Of a stretch of DNA of 64,000 bases, positions 33,230 to 41,571 are shown piece by piece. This stretch comes from an uncultured Eggerthellaceae bacterium (GTDB lineage: Bacteria > Actinomycetota > Coriobacteriia > Coriobacteriales > Eggerthellaceae). The notes below the pieces were generated by a model. It saw only the letters and a list, made by a program, of their open reading frames with translations, was not told the origin of the DNA and did no database searches. Position numbers and translations under genes: made by a program. Location of the stretch: contig CAJUQK010000011.1 of NCBI GenBank assembly GCA_910588205.1, positions 1-64,000 on the forward strand, given 5' to 3'. Position 1 is the first letter of the stretch. Each line of letters opens with the position of its first letter.

Positions 33230-34072
33230 ATGATCATGAAGAGAACCAAAGCAGCCCTGTTCGGATTCGTGGCTGCCGTCGCGCTCTGCTTCGGCTGCGC
33301 TGGCATAGCTTGGGCTGATGTGGCAGAGAGCGAGATCTTCTTCTCGCAGAGCGGCAGCGGCGTGGATGTTTCCCTGGATGGTAAGGGCTCGGATGTCAGT
33401 GCATTCTCGCTCGTGATGGATGTGGATGTGAGCGCCGACGCAGACGGTGCGGTGGATGTCGGCTTCCAGTTCAGTGACTTCATCAAGGATAACTGCAGCA
33501 TGCCTCCCCAGGCCACGTTCAAGCCTGTGGGTGACAAGACCCGCATCACGCTGTACGTGGCCGGGGGTCATGACCTGTTCGCGAATCCGCCCATCTCAGT
33601 GGGTCGCATCACCTTCGGCCTTGATACTGAGCTCAGTTCAGGGGCGGAGGCTACGGTGACCGTACCTGAGGAGACGGATGATCTGGGTGCAGTGGAAGGC
33701 GGCGTTGCACCTAATCCGGATGCAGCCTATGCTCTGCGCACGGTCACCAGCGCTCATGCTGAAGACAAGGGGGCTGTATTCCTAGCTGAGCCGTTCACGG
33801 CCTATCTGGGCGATCGGATGACCCAGGTGGACCCGCCGATCCCTTCGGATCCTCAGGACCCTGAGGATGAATCCGACAATGTGGAAATGGGTCCCGATGA
33901 TGGCAAGGGTCCGAAGGAGCCCGAGGCAAATCAAAGACCGGTAGGCGGGGACCTGAGCAAGACCGGGGATAACCAGATGGTGGTCTTGGGAACGCTTCTG
34001 GCAGTGGTGGCCGTGGCACTGTGCACCCTCGGCGTTGTGGTGATCATGCGGAAGCGGCGCTCGAAGCAGTAA
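33230..34072 (+). CDS. sortase-anchored surface protein with cohesin-like domain
   Basis: A 280-residue exported protein. The signal peptide ends near GIAWA|D (residue 29). Residues about 30-150 form one all-beta domain with a cohesin-like strand pattern: VDVSLDG, VSAFSLVMDVDV, RITLYVAGGHDLF, then ISVGRITFGLDTE and ATVTV. A proline- and acid-rich spacer (about 190-240) leads to LSKTGD (242-247), a hydrophobic helix and the tail RKRRSKQ: a sortase sorting signal with serine in place of proline. It starts 33 bases after the M60 protease gene, with AAGGAG before ATG 33230, and ends at a strong terminator. The likely role is to hold the dockerin-bearing protease on the cell wall; the cohesin assignment is from pattern, not from a profile search. 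Confidence 0.65.
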   Translation: MIMKRTKAALFGFVAAVALCFGCAGIAWADVAESEIFFSQSGSGVDVSLDGKGSDVSAFSLVMDVDVSADADGAVDVGFQFSDFIKDNCSMPPQATFKPVGDKTRITLYVAGGHDLFANPPISVGRITFGLDTELSSGAEATVTVPEETDDLGAVEGGVAPNPDAAYALRTVTSAHAEDKGAVFLAEPFTAYLGDRMTQVDPPIPSDPQDPEDESDNVEMGPDDGKGPKEPEANQRPVGGDLSKTGDNQMVVLGTLLAVVAVALCTLGVVVIMRKRRSKQ

Positions 34073-34110
34073 GAACCGGTCAGAAACCACTAAGCAGTAC
34101 TCACGAGCAA

Positions 34111-34139
34111 GGGGCGGTCTTTCGAGGCCGCCCCTTTTT
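34111..34139 (+). terminator. intrinsic terminator of the protease/anchor operon
   Basis: GGGGCGGTCT pairs with AGGCCGCCCC (10 pairs including one G-U) around a TTCG tetraloop and is followed by a run of five T (34135-34139). This is a textbook strong terminator 38 bases after the anchor gene, and it separates that operon from enolase. Confidence 0.92.
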
Positions 34140-34176
34140 ACGGGAAGCTATCCCAAAGCCCCGCTGAGACATCCTT

Positions 34177-34185
34177 TGCTATCAT
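34177..34185 (+). promoter_or_regulatory. extended -10 element of enolase
   Basis: TGCTATCAT matches TGnTATAAT at 5 of 6 core positions and lies 39 bases before the eno ATG, after the terminator of the previous operon. No -35 is evident. Confidence 0.5.
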
Positions 34186-34224
34186 AGCCGCCAGAGTATG
34201 AACATCTGAAACGGGAGGCATGCA

Positions 34225-35517
34225 ATGGCGATGATCATCGATGTTCTAGGTAGAGAGATCCTGGATTCACGCGGTAACCCCACAGTAGAGGTGGAGGTGC
34301 TCTGCGCTGATGGCTCCATGGGCCGGGCTGCCGTTCCCTCTGGTGCTTCCACCGGTGCCTTCGAAGCAGTGGAGCTGCGCGATGATGACATCCATCGCTA
34401 CTTGGGCAAGGGTGTTCAGGATGCGGTAGCTCATGTGAATGATGAGATAGCCGAAGCGCTCATCGGGCTTGATGCTGAGAATCAGCGTGAGCTGGATGAG
34501 GTCATGCTGGAGGTTGACGGCACTGACAACAAAGGTGCGCTGGGAGCCAATGCCATCTTAGGTGCATCCCTGGCGGCAGCTCGTGCAGCGGCGGAATCGT
34601 CGCTGTTGCCTCTGTATAAGTACATCGGTGGGGTGAATGCGCACACCCTCCCTACACCTATGATGAACATCCTGAATGGCGGCGTGCACGCAGACAACAA
34701 CGTTGACTTCCAGGAATACATGATCATGCCTGTGGGTGCATCTACCTTCGCTGAAGGCCTGCGTTGGTGCGCTGAGATCTACCACACGCTGAAGAAGGTC
34801 CTCCATGATGCTGGCCTGGGCGGCGGCGTAGGGGACGAGGGCGGGTTCGCTCCCAATCTGAAGTCCAATGAGGAGCCGCTCCAATACATCGTGCAGGCCT
34901 GCGAGAAGGCGGGCTACAAGCCGGGTTCTGACATCATGTTCGCCATGGACCCGGCCTCCACGGAGTTCTATGACGAAAAGTCTGGCAAGTACATGCTCAG
35001 TGGTGAAGGCCGCGAGCTTTCCAGCGCAGAGATGGTGGATTACTGGGAGGCCTTGGTAGCGAAGTATCCCATCATCTCCATTGAAGACGGCATGGCCGAA
35101 GAGGACTGGGATGGCTGGAAGGCGCTCACGGAGCGCATCGGAGGCAAGGTGCAGTTGGTGGGGGATGATCTGTTCGTCACCAATTCCAAGCGTTTGGCGA
35201 AGGGGATCCATCTTGGCTGCGCTAACGCCATCCTCATCAAGGTGAACCAGATCGGCAGCTTGACTGAGACCTTGGAAGCCATTGAATTGGCGAAGACCCA
35301 TGGGTATGCCTGCGTCATGAGCCATCGTTCCGGCGAGACCGAAGATACCACCATCGCTGATCTGGCCGTAGCCACCAACGTGGGTCAGATCAAGACAGGT
35401 GCTCCGGCCCGCTCTGACCGCGTAGCGAAGTACAACCAGCTCATCCGCATCGAAGAGCAGCTGGATGCCCAGGCAACCTATGCGGGCATGGACGCGTTCT
35501 ACAATGTGAAGCGCTAG
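34225..35517 (+). CDS. eno: enolase (phosphopyruvate hydratase)
   Basis: Glycolytic enzyme converting 2-phosphoglycerate to phosphoenolpyruvate with Mg2+. The 430-residue length is typical. Conserved features are DVLGREILDSRGNPTVEVEV, the catalytic loop PSGASTGAFEAVELRD, GDEGGFAPNL, metal ligands in FAMDPASTEF, ISIEDGMAEEDW and GDDLFVTN, and SHRSGETEDTTIADLAVA. The Shine-Dalgarno GGGAGG precedes the ATG. It is followed by moeA after only a few bases, so the two may be co-transcribed although they are functionally unrelated. Confidence 0.98.
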   Translation: MAMIIDVLGREILDSRGNPTVEVEVLCADGSMGRAAVPSGASTGAFEAVELRDDDIHRYLGKGVQDAVAHVNDEIAEALIGLDAENQRELDEVMLEVDGTDNKGALGANAILGASLAAARAAAESSLLPLYKYIGGVNAHTLPTPMMNILNGGVHADNNVDFQEYMIMPVGASTFAEGLRWCAEIYHTLKKVLHDAGLGGGVGDEGGFAPNLKSNEEPLQYIVQACEKAGYKPGSDIMFAMDPASTEFYDEKSGKYMLSGEGRELSSAEMVDYWEALVAKYPIISIEDGMAEEDWDGWKALTERIGGKVQLVGDDLFVTNSKRLAKGIHLGCANAILIKVNQIGSLTETLEAIELAKTHGYACVMSHRSGETEDTTIADLAVATNVGQIKTGAPARSDRVAKYNQLIRIEEQLDAQATYAGMDAFYNVKR

Positions 35518-35529
35518 GGGATGCAGCAG

Positions 35530-36807
35530 ATGACGAACGAGGCTCAACCGAAAGACACGATGATATCGGTCGAAGAGGCGCGTCAGGTAGTGCTCTCCCG
35601 TGTAGAGCCGCTTCCTGTTGAGACGGTGCCTCTGCTCGAGGCGTTAGGCCGGGTGGCCGCAGCACCTGCGACCAGTGATATAGATGTGGTACCCTTCGCC
35701 CATTCGGCTATGGACGGGTTCGCGCTCAAAGCCGCTCAAATAGCTGATGCCTCCGAGGGCTTTCCGGTGCAGCTCAAGGTGATCGCTGAGATAGGGGCGG
35801 GTAGCGTCTATGAGGGCCCCCTTGCTGCAGATGAGTGCGTGCGCATCATGACGGGGGCTGAGTTGCCTGAAGCGGCGGATTCTGTAGTCAAGTACGAAGT
35901 GGTAGACGTGGTGTCAGGGGATGGCAAACCCGGCTCCGTGGTCTCCTTTGGCGCTCCTTGCAGCGTTGGTTCCAATGTCCGCGCGGCGGGCGAAGAGGCC
36001 AAAGCGGGCGAGGTCGTGCTCCAGCCGAGAGATGTGCTGGGGGCTGCGGGCATGGGCTGTCTTGCTAGTTGCGGCGTGCTGGAGGTTGAGACCTATCGAC
36101 GCCCCCGGGTAGCCATCATGGCTACGGGTTCAGAGCTGGTTCCTCCTGACCAGGTGCCCGGTTCGGGGCATATCCGGGAATCCAATGGACGCGCCATGGC
36201 GGCTTGCGTCCGTGAAGCGGGCGGCGTACCTGAGATCTTGCCCATCGTGCCGGATACCTACGATGATCTCTTCCAGGCGGTGACCAAGGCCGCCCAAGAG
36301 TTCGATTTCGTCATCACCACCGGCGGGGCCGCCAACGGTGATTATGATTTCATCAAGCAGGTAGTGGATGACGCAGGTCAGCTCTTCATGACCCAGGTGA
36401 ACATGCGTCCTGGCAAGGCACAGACCTTCGGGCATGTGCAGGGAACACCCGTCTTCGGCCTGCCGGGCAATCCGGCGGCAGCCTATTGTGGATTCCAGAT
36501 GCTCATACGTCCTGCCCTCCGAAAGATGCAGGGCTATGAGGCTCTGGAGTTCCCTCAGATCCGGGCGCGATTGACCCAGGACATGAAGAAGAAGGACCCG
36601 CGGCGTATCCTCTTGCGTGCCACCTATGCCAATGCATCGGAGGGCGGCTATGAGGTCACTCCAGCGAAGAACCAGAGCTCAGGGCTTTTCGGGGTCATCC
36701 AACGCTCCAATTGCATGGCGGTCATCCCCGAGGGGTTGGCATCGCTCAAGGCAGGAGATGAGGTCTCGTGCATCCTCATGGGTGTTCCTGAGGAAACCGT
36801 TCTCTAA
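35530..36807 (+). CDS. moeA: molybdopterin molybdenumtransferase MoeA
   Basis: Inserts molybdate into adenylated molybdopterin, the last general step of Mo-cofactor synthesis. Domains follow the family order: an N-terminal region with FAHSAMDGFAL and VRIMTGAELPEAADSVV, and a central MoCF domain with MATGSELV, GHIRESNGRAM, TTGGAANGDYDF and VFGLPGNPAAAYCG. The usual TTGGxSxGDYD appears here with AAN. The C-terminal domain is complete. I took the ATG at 35530 because AGGGG then lies 9 bases upstream; the ATG at 35521 has no spacing. It forms a pair with mogA 18 bases downstream. Confidence 0.95.
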   Translation: MTNEAQPKDTMISVEEARQVVLSRVEPLPVETVPLLEALGRVAAAPATSDIDVVPFAHSAMDGFALKAAQIADASEGFPVQLKVIAEIGAGSVYEGPLAADECVRIMTGAELPEAADSVVKYEVVDVVSGDGKPGSVVSFGAPCSVGSNVRAAGEEAKAGEVVLQPRDVLGAAGMGCLASCGVLEVETYRRPRVAIMATGSELVPPDQVPGSGHIRESNGRAMAACVREAGGVPEILPIVPDTYDDLFQAVTKAAQEFDFVITTGGAANGDYDFIKQVVDDAGQLFMTQVNMRPGKAQTFGHVQGTPVFGLPGNPAAAYCGFQMLIRPALRKMQGYEALEFPQIRARLTQDMKKKDPRRILLRATYANASEGGYEVTPAKNQSSGLFGVIQRSNCMAVIPEGLASLKAGDEVSCILMGVPEETVL

Positions 36808-36825
36808 GGAAGGATCGCAGAAGCT

Positions 36826-37314
36826 ATGACCCATGCTGAGAGGAAGATCCGCTTCGCCATCATCACCTGCTCGGATACGCGGGCGTTGACAGAAGACGAT
36901 GCCGGCTATGCCCTTGAGGAGCTCATCCGCTCTCGGAGCTGGGAGGTGGCAAGTCACGTCATCGTGAAGGATGACGTGAGCCAGATCTCCCAGGCTATCG
37001 TGGATGCCACAGACGGCTTGGGAGTGGATGTGGTGCTCACCTGCGGAGGCAGTGGCCTCTCTCCTCGGGACGTGACCCCGGAAGCCACGCGGGCTGTGTG
37101 CGAGCGGGATGTGCCGGGCATCGCCGAGGGTATGCGTGCCCATTCGATCAAGATCACCCCCTTCGCCATGCTCTCTCGGGCGGTGTGCATGCAACGAGGC
37201 ACGTGCATCGTCATCAATCTGCCAGGTTCCACCAAGGCAGCCACAGAGAATTGGGAGGCCATTGAGGGTGTGCTGCCACATGCCGCCTCCATGATGGCCA
37301 GAGAGGGGCACTGA
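36826..37314 (+). CDS. mogA: molybdopterin adenylyltransferase, MogA/MoaB type
   Basis: Adenylylates molybdopterin before metal insertion by MoeA. The 162-residue single domain has FAIITCSDTRALTEDDAG, LTCGGSGLSPRDVTPEAT (the substrate loop), GIAEGMRAHSIKITPFAMLSRAV and VINLPGSTKAATE. Shine-Dalgarno AAGGA precedes the ATG. Its pairing with moeA points to at least one molybdenum or tungsten enzyme elsewhere in the genome; none is encoded in this window. Confidence 0.94.
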   Translation: MTHAERKIRFAIITCSDTRALTEDDAGYALEELIRSRSWEVASHVIVKDDVSQISQAIVDATDGLGVDVVLTCGGSGLSPRDVTPEATRAVCERDVPGIAEGMRAHSIKITPFAMLSRAVCMQRGTCIVINLPGSTKAATENWEAIEGVLPHAASMMAREGH

Positions 37315-37319
37315 GAGGC

Positions 37320-38801
37320 ATGACGTCCGAGGATCTACCCAACGGTTTCCTAGGATTCAACCAGCGGCGTCCGGGGTTCGAATCTGCTGGGGATGCGCTT
37401 CGTCGCTCACGTGCAGACAGGGATGCCCTGAATGTGGATACGGCATCCCGGGGCTTTCGCAACACTGAATACCAGGCGGCCAAGAGCGGCTGGCAGGTGC
37501 CGAACACCGTGAAACCGGAGCAGAATCCGGGGCCAGAGAAAAGCCTGTGGGGGAAGAGCAACGATTTCTTCCCAGCGGATATGCGCAAGTACCTGACCAT
37601 CCCCGAAGGAGGGGCATCGGGTCCCGAATTCAACTACGAGGAGTTAGCTCAGATACCTGAGGTAGACAAGCGCTGGAGCTGGGTGGAAGTGGATCTGGGT
37701 GCCATCCATCACAATGCGCTTGCGGTGAAGCAGCGCCTTGAGCCGGGTGTGAAGCTCATGGCGGTGGTGAAGGCCGATGCCTATGGTCATGGGGCCATTC
37801 GGTGCGCGCGCAGCGCGTTGAGCGCCGGAGCTGACTATCTGGGTGTGGCATCGGTGGATGAGGCGGTCGAACTGCGTCAAGACGGCATAGGAGCACCTAT
37901 CCTCGTGCTGGCGGAACCACCCGCAGCCACCATCCCACTACTCTTGGCTTACCGCATCATGCCTTCTGTCTATACGGCCGAGTTCGCCGTGCAGTATGCC
38001 GAAGCGGCGGATTCCATCGGCTTGCGTGCCCCCTATCACCTGAAGGTGAATACGGGGATGAACCGCATAGGCGTGCGCTTCGACGAGGTGATCGAGTTCA
38101 TGCGGCGGGTGTCGTTCCATCGCGCCTTGGAGCTGGTGGGAACCTATACTCACTTCGCCACGGCCGATGCCGCAGACACTATGGAGTTCAACATCCAGGC
38201 CAGCCATTTCGTGGAGACCATCTCTGAGATGCGCGCCTTCGGTATCGATCCAGGCATCGTCCACGCAGCCAACTCTGCCGCCATCATCCGCTATCCCGAG
38301 GTCCACTTCGACATGGTCCGCCTGGGGATATCCCTTTATGGTTACTATCCCTGCCCTGAGACCTATGGGCTGATAGACCTCGTGCCAGCCATGAGCGTGC
38401 ATGGGCGCATCACCCAGGTGAAGAGCGTTCCCGTGGGGGAAGGGGTGAGCTATGGCTTGCTGCACCGCTCTGGAGGGTTCTCCAAAGTATGCACCCTGCC
38501 CATCGGCTACGCTGATGGCTATCGGCGTGAGCTGTCTGACCGCATAGATGTGATCTTGGGATCTACGCTTCATCCTCAGGTGGGGGCCATCTGCATGGAT
38601 CAGACCATGTTCGAGGTGGATTTGCGCACCCGGCGCAGCTTAGGTAAGTCAGACCCCCAGATCGGGGATGAGGTGCTCATCGTGGGTGCGAGTGGCAATG
38701 CGGTGGTCACCATTGACGAAATGGCTGAGTTGCTGGGCACGGTGCCCCATGAGATATGCATCGGATTCGGCTGTTCGCGCCTGCCTCGCATCTATTCGTA
38801 G
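37320..38801 (+). CDS. alr: alanine racemase with ~118-residue N-terminal extension
   Basis: PLP enzyme that makes D-alanine for peptidoglycan. The catalytic part starts near WSWVEVDLGAIHHN. The PLP lysine is in AVVKADAYGHG, the second catalytic residue region is PIGYADGYRR, and GAICMDQTMFEVD follows. The protein is 493 residues long where the family usually has 360-390. The extra N-terminal part is polar and predicted disordered (for example NQRRPGFESAGDALRRS) and reads as normal coding sequence. An internal ATG at 37579 lacks a Shine-Dalgarno. The 5' end directly follows mogA. Confidence 0.92.
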   Translation: MTSEDLPNGFLGFNQRRPGFESAGDALRRSRADRDALNVDTASRGFRNTEYQAAKSGWQVPNTVKPEQNPGPEKSLWGKSNDFFPADMRKYLTIPEGGASGPEFNYEELAQIPEVDKRWSWVEVDLGAIHHNALAVKQRLEPGVKLMAVVKADAYGHGAIRCARSALSAGADYLGVASVDEAVELRQDGIGAPILVLAEPPAATIPLLLAYRIMPSVYTAEFAVQYAEAADSIGLRAPYHLKVNTGMNRIGVRFDEVIEFMRRVSFHRALELVGTYTHFATADAADTMEFNIQASHFVETISEMRAFGIDPGIVHAANSAAIIRYPEVHFDMVRLGISLYGYYPCPETYGLIDLVPAMSVHGRITQVKSVPVGEGVSYGLLHRSGGFSKVCTLPIGYADGYRRELSDRIDVILGSTLHPQVGAICMDQTMFEVDLRTRRSLGKSDPQIGDEVLIVGASGNAVVTIDEMAELLGTVPHEICIGFGCSRLPRIYS

Positions 38802-38831
38802 CGTCGATAAGCTGAAGGGAAGCGAAGACCT

Positions 38832-39392
38832 ATGACCAAGCCTCAGATACCCCTTGAGGAATTGCGAGCTCAGGTGCAGGCTTGTCAGCGGTGCCCCCTT
38901 GCCGAGGGACGCACGAACGTGGTGTTCGGAGACGGCAACCCTCAGGCCAGGGTCATGTTCATCGGAGAGGCGCCGGGCAAGAACGAGGATCTTCAGGGGG
39001 TCCCCTTTGTGGGCGCGGCGGGCAAGTACTTGGATGAACTGCTTGGATTCGCTGGCCTCAGGCGCGAAGAGGTGTATATCGCCAATATCTTGAAATGCCG
39101 CCCACCCAGCAATCGCGACCCCCGGCCCGAGGAGATCCAGCTCTGCACGCCCTACCTGCGAGAGCAGACGCGCACCATCGATCCGGAGATCATCGTGACC
39201 TTGGGGAACTTCGCCACGAAATTCGTCCTGAAGACAGACCGCGGCATCACCGGGCTTCATGGTCAGCTGCATCAGGCGGGTAAGTTCAAGGTATTCCCGG
39301 TGTTCCATCCGGCTGCGGCTCTGTACGATAGCTCGAAGAAGGTAGCCCTGGAGGATGACTTCACCACCCTAGGGAAGTTCTTGGTTTCCTAG
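38832..39392 (+). CDS. uracil-DNA glycosylase, family 4 (Fe-S type)
   Basis: Removes uracil from DNA. The 186-residue protein shows the family 4 pattern: CQRCPLAEGRTNVVFG with two cluster cysteines, GEAPGKNEDLQGVPFVGAAG with the active-site motif, NILKCRPPSNRDPRPEE and LCTPYL with the other two cysteines, and HPAAALYDSS near the C-terminus. It is probably the last gene of the eno-moeA-mogA-alr series; the next gene has its own promoter-like element. Confidence 0.95.
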   Translation: MTKPQIPLEELRAQVQACQRCPLAEGRTNVVFGDGNPQARVMFIGEAPGKNEDLQGVPFVGAAGKYLDELLGFAGLRREEVYIANILKCRPPSNRDPRPEEIQLCTPYLREQTRTIDPEIIVTLGNFATKFVLKTDRGITGLHGQLHQAGKFKVFPVFHPAAALYDSSKKVALEDDFTTLGKFLVS

Positions 39393-39525
39393 GACAGGAT
39401 CCCCGTGCGCCGGAGCCTTGAGATTTGCCTAGCATGATCGTCTTGCGCTACATCGTACGGAGTCGTAGCGGGGAGTCAACGGGGCGCTAACCGCCTAGGC
39501 TTCTTGGCGGCGCTGGGTTGCGGAG

Positions 39526-39534
39526 TGATATAGT
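39526..39534 (+). promoter_or_regulatory. extended -10 element upstream of DUF948 gene
   Basis: TGATATAGT matches TGnTATAAT at 5 of 6 core bases, 41 bases before the ATG at 39576. TTGGCG at 39504-39509 is a poor -35 at 19 bases spacing. Confidence 0.5.
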
Positions 39535-39575
39535 CTGCACTCGAAGTTGTAGGTTGAGACAAGAAGGAGAGCCCC

Positions 39576-40241
39576 ATGGACATCTTCTCCATCCTCCTCC
39601 CCATCGTGTACATCATCGTGGGTGCCGCTCTGGTGTGGTTCGTCATCGAGCTGGCCATCACCCTCCGTAAGGTCCGCACCACGGTGACGGATATGAAGAA
39701 GCAACTGGATCCAACCCTTGAGAACGTGGATAAGATGGTGGCTGAGCTACAGCCCACCATGAGCAAGGTGGACCCTCTGGTAGATCGTGTCACCCTCACG
39801 GTTGATTCTGTGAACCTCGAGCTCATGCGTGTCGATGGCATCTTGGAAGATGTCTCTAAGATATCAGGCAGCGTGTCCAAGACGGTTGATGCGGTGGATA
39901 CGGTCACCAGTGCTCCTCTGGATATCGTGACGAATATGACGAAGAAGGTACGCTCTAAGTTCCGCCCTAAGTATGCGAGCGAGGAATCAGTGGACTTGGG
40001 CTCTGAGGGTACTGAGCAGGCAGCTGCCAATCCCTTCACTGAATTCGTGAGCGTTGCCGGTGGCGCGGCTGCTGAATCCGTTCGCGAAGAGGCTGAGAAG
40101 ATGAGCCAGCATAAGCAGGCTCGCGAAGAGCGGAGCGTTGCTGCTGAGGCCCGTGATGATCTTCTCGGTCAGACCAAAGAGGATCTGATGGATGCATTGA
40201 GCAACGATGCCGCAGCCGACGTTGACGAGGCATCCCGGTGA
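39576..40241 (+). CDS. DUF948-like membrane-anchored coiled-coil protein
   Basis: A 221-residue protein with one N-terminal helix (FSILLPIVYIIVGAALVWFVIELAI) followed by a long heptad-like stretch (about 30-125: ITLRKVRTTVTDMKKQLD, then repeated V-D-x-V units), which fits DUF948 proteins. The C-terminal part is charged and probably disordered. The function of the family is unknown. Its end overlaps the GTG start of the AI-2E protein gene, so the two are co-translated. Confidence 0.75.
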   Translation: MDIFSILLPIVYIIVGAALVWFVIELAITLRKVRTTVTDMKKQLDPTLENVDKMVAELQPTMSKVDPLVDRVTLTVDSVNLELMRVDGILEDVSKISGSVSKTVDAVDTVTSAPLDIVTNMTKKVRSKFRPKYASEESVDLGSEGTEQAAANPFTEFVSVAGGAAAESVREEAEKMSQHKQAREERSVAAEARDDLLGQTKEDLMDALSNDAAADVDEASR

Positions 40242-41560
40242 GTGAAGCGATGGAAGCCGCCCGGGCTGCCCAGGGAACATCCTCAGACGCAGCAGTATCT
40301 ACAGGGGCGGAATCACTCAGCGTTCGAAGCAAGGCTCGGAACGCCTTTGTCTACGTATGGACCGCCATAGGCGTCTGCGTCCTCACGGGCGTGCTGATCT
40401 ATCTGCTTCGCATCCTGTCAGTACCCGTCTCCATGCTCATCTGGACGCTGATCTTCGTATTCTGTTTGAGAGGAGCAGTGAACAAACTCGATGCGAAGGG
40501 CATGAACCGTGCGGTGGCGACGGCCATCTCCTACGTGATCATGTTCGCTGTCCTCGTAGGAATAGGCTTCTTGATGTTCTCGCCTGCCTTCGGCTTGAAT
40601 GCCCAGTTCGCGAACATTCTAGAGAGCATCCCTGGCTATATGGATGAGGCCTCTCAGTGGATGACCGGCGTCTATGCCAAGTATTCTGATCTCTTAGGCA
40701 ACGAGACCATCGAGAAGCTCGTTCAAGAGGCGGCTACCTCGGTCACCGGGGCCGCATCCTCATTGGCTTCCAACGCGGCCAATACCGTGGTAGATCTAGG
40801 AGGCATCTTAGCCAATGGCATGATGGCCATCGGCTTCGCCTTGGTGGTGGCTTTCTGGATCCTCATGGAGTTGCCCGCCATCGGTCGTGAGACCAAACGG
40901 ATCATCAGCCCGAAGCACTACGATGACGCGCACTTCCTCCATGTGACGTTCACGCGTATCATGGGTGGCTATATCAAGGGCACGCTCATCCAGTGTGTGA
41001 TCATCGGCGTGGCCTGCGGCATCCTGTTCGCCATCATACGCATTCCGAATGCGCCGGCTTTGGGCGTCATCACGGGCACCCTGAACATCATCCCCATCGT
41101 GGGTCCCTGGTTGGGCGGTGCGGTGGCAGCTGCCATGGCCATCTTCGTGAGCCCGCTCACGGCTCTCATCGCTATTGCCGGTACTGTGGTCATCCAGCAA
41201 TTCGTCTATACCTTCATCAGCCCGAAGATCATGGCGAACTCTGTTGATATCCACCCGGCCCTCACCTTGATAGCCATGATGTGCGGAAGCGCTATCGGTG
41301 GTGCTATGAATGGCCTTCTAGGCTCTTTAGTAGGCATGCTCTTCTCCATCCCTCTCGTGGCAGTGCTCAAGTCGTGCTTCGTGTATTACTTCGAGAAGCG
41401 CACTGGCAGGCGCGTAGTGGCCAATGACGGCGTGTTCTTCAAAGGAACGCCTGCGGCCGAAGAGGACGTGGACCCGTTCTTCGACGCCACCTCTCCTTCA
41501 GCGGACCACCTATCCTCCGAAGGTAAGATCAAGCTGAAGCTGCCGTTCAAGAAGAACTAG
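40238..41560 (+). CDS. AI-2E family transporter (PerM/YtvI-like)
   Basis: A 440-residue membrane protein with a helix pair near the N-terminus (about 28-75), a middle soluble section (about 110-165) and a C-terminal block of five helices. Typical family segments are LGVITGTLNIIPIVGPWLGG, IQQFVYTFISPKIMANSVDIHP and GLLGSLVGMLFSIPLVAVLK. Some relatives export autoinducer-2, others move ions, so the substrate is not fixed. The GTG start at 40238 overlaps the previous stop (GTGA). Repeat cluster 3 begins 11 bases after the stop. Confidence 0.9.
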   Translation: MSEAMEAARAAQGTSSDAAVSTGAESLSVRSKARNAFVYVWTAIGVCVLTGVLIYLLRILSVPVSMLIWTLIFVFCLRGAVNKLDAKGMNRAVATAISYVIMFAVLVGIGFLMFSPAFGLNAQFANILESIPGYMDEASQWMTGVYAKYSDLLGNETIEKLVQEAATSVTGAASSLASNAANTVVDLGGILANGMMAIGFALVVAFWILMELPAIGRETKRIISPKHYDDAHFLHVTFTRIMGGYIKGTLIQCVIIGVACGILFAIIRIPNAPALGVITGTLNIIPIVGPWLGGAVAAAMAIFVSPLTALIAIAGTVVIQQFVYTFISPKIMANSVDIHPALTLIAMMCGSAIGGAMNGLLGSLVGMLFSIPLVAVLKSCFVYYFEKRTGRRVVANDGVFFKGTPAAEEDVDPFFDATSPSADHLSSEGKIKLKLPFKKN

Positions 41561-41571
41561 CGCAAGATCGT

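Noticed and set aside
31448..33571. 707-codon open frame on the minus strand opposite the surface protease gene
   Set aside because: It has no recognisable domain or good ribosome site, and the plus strand carries the M60, discoidin and signal-peptide features. It is a consequence of codon bias.
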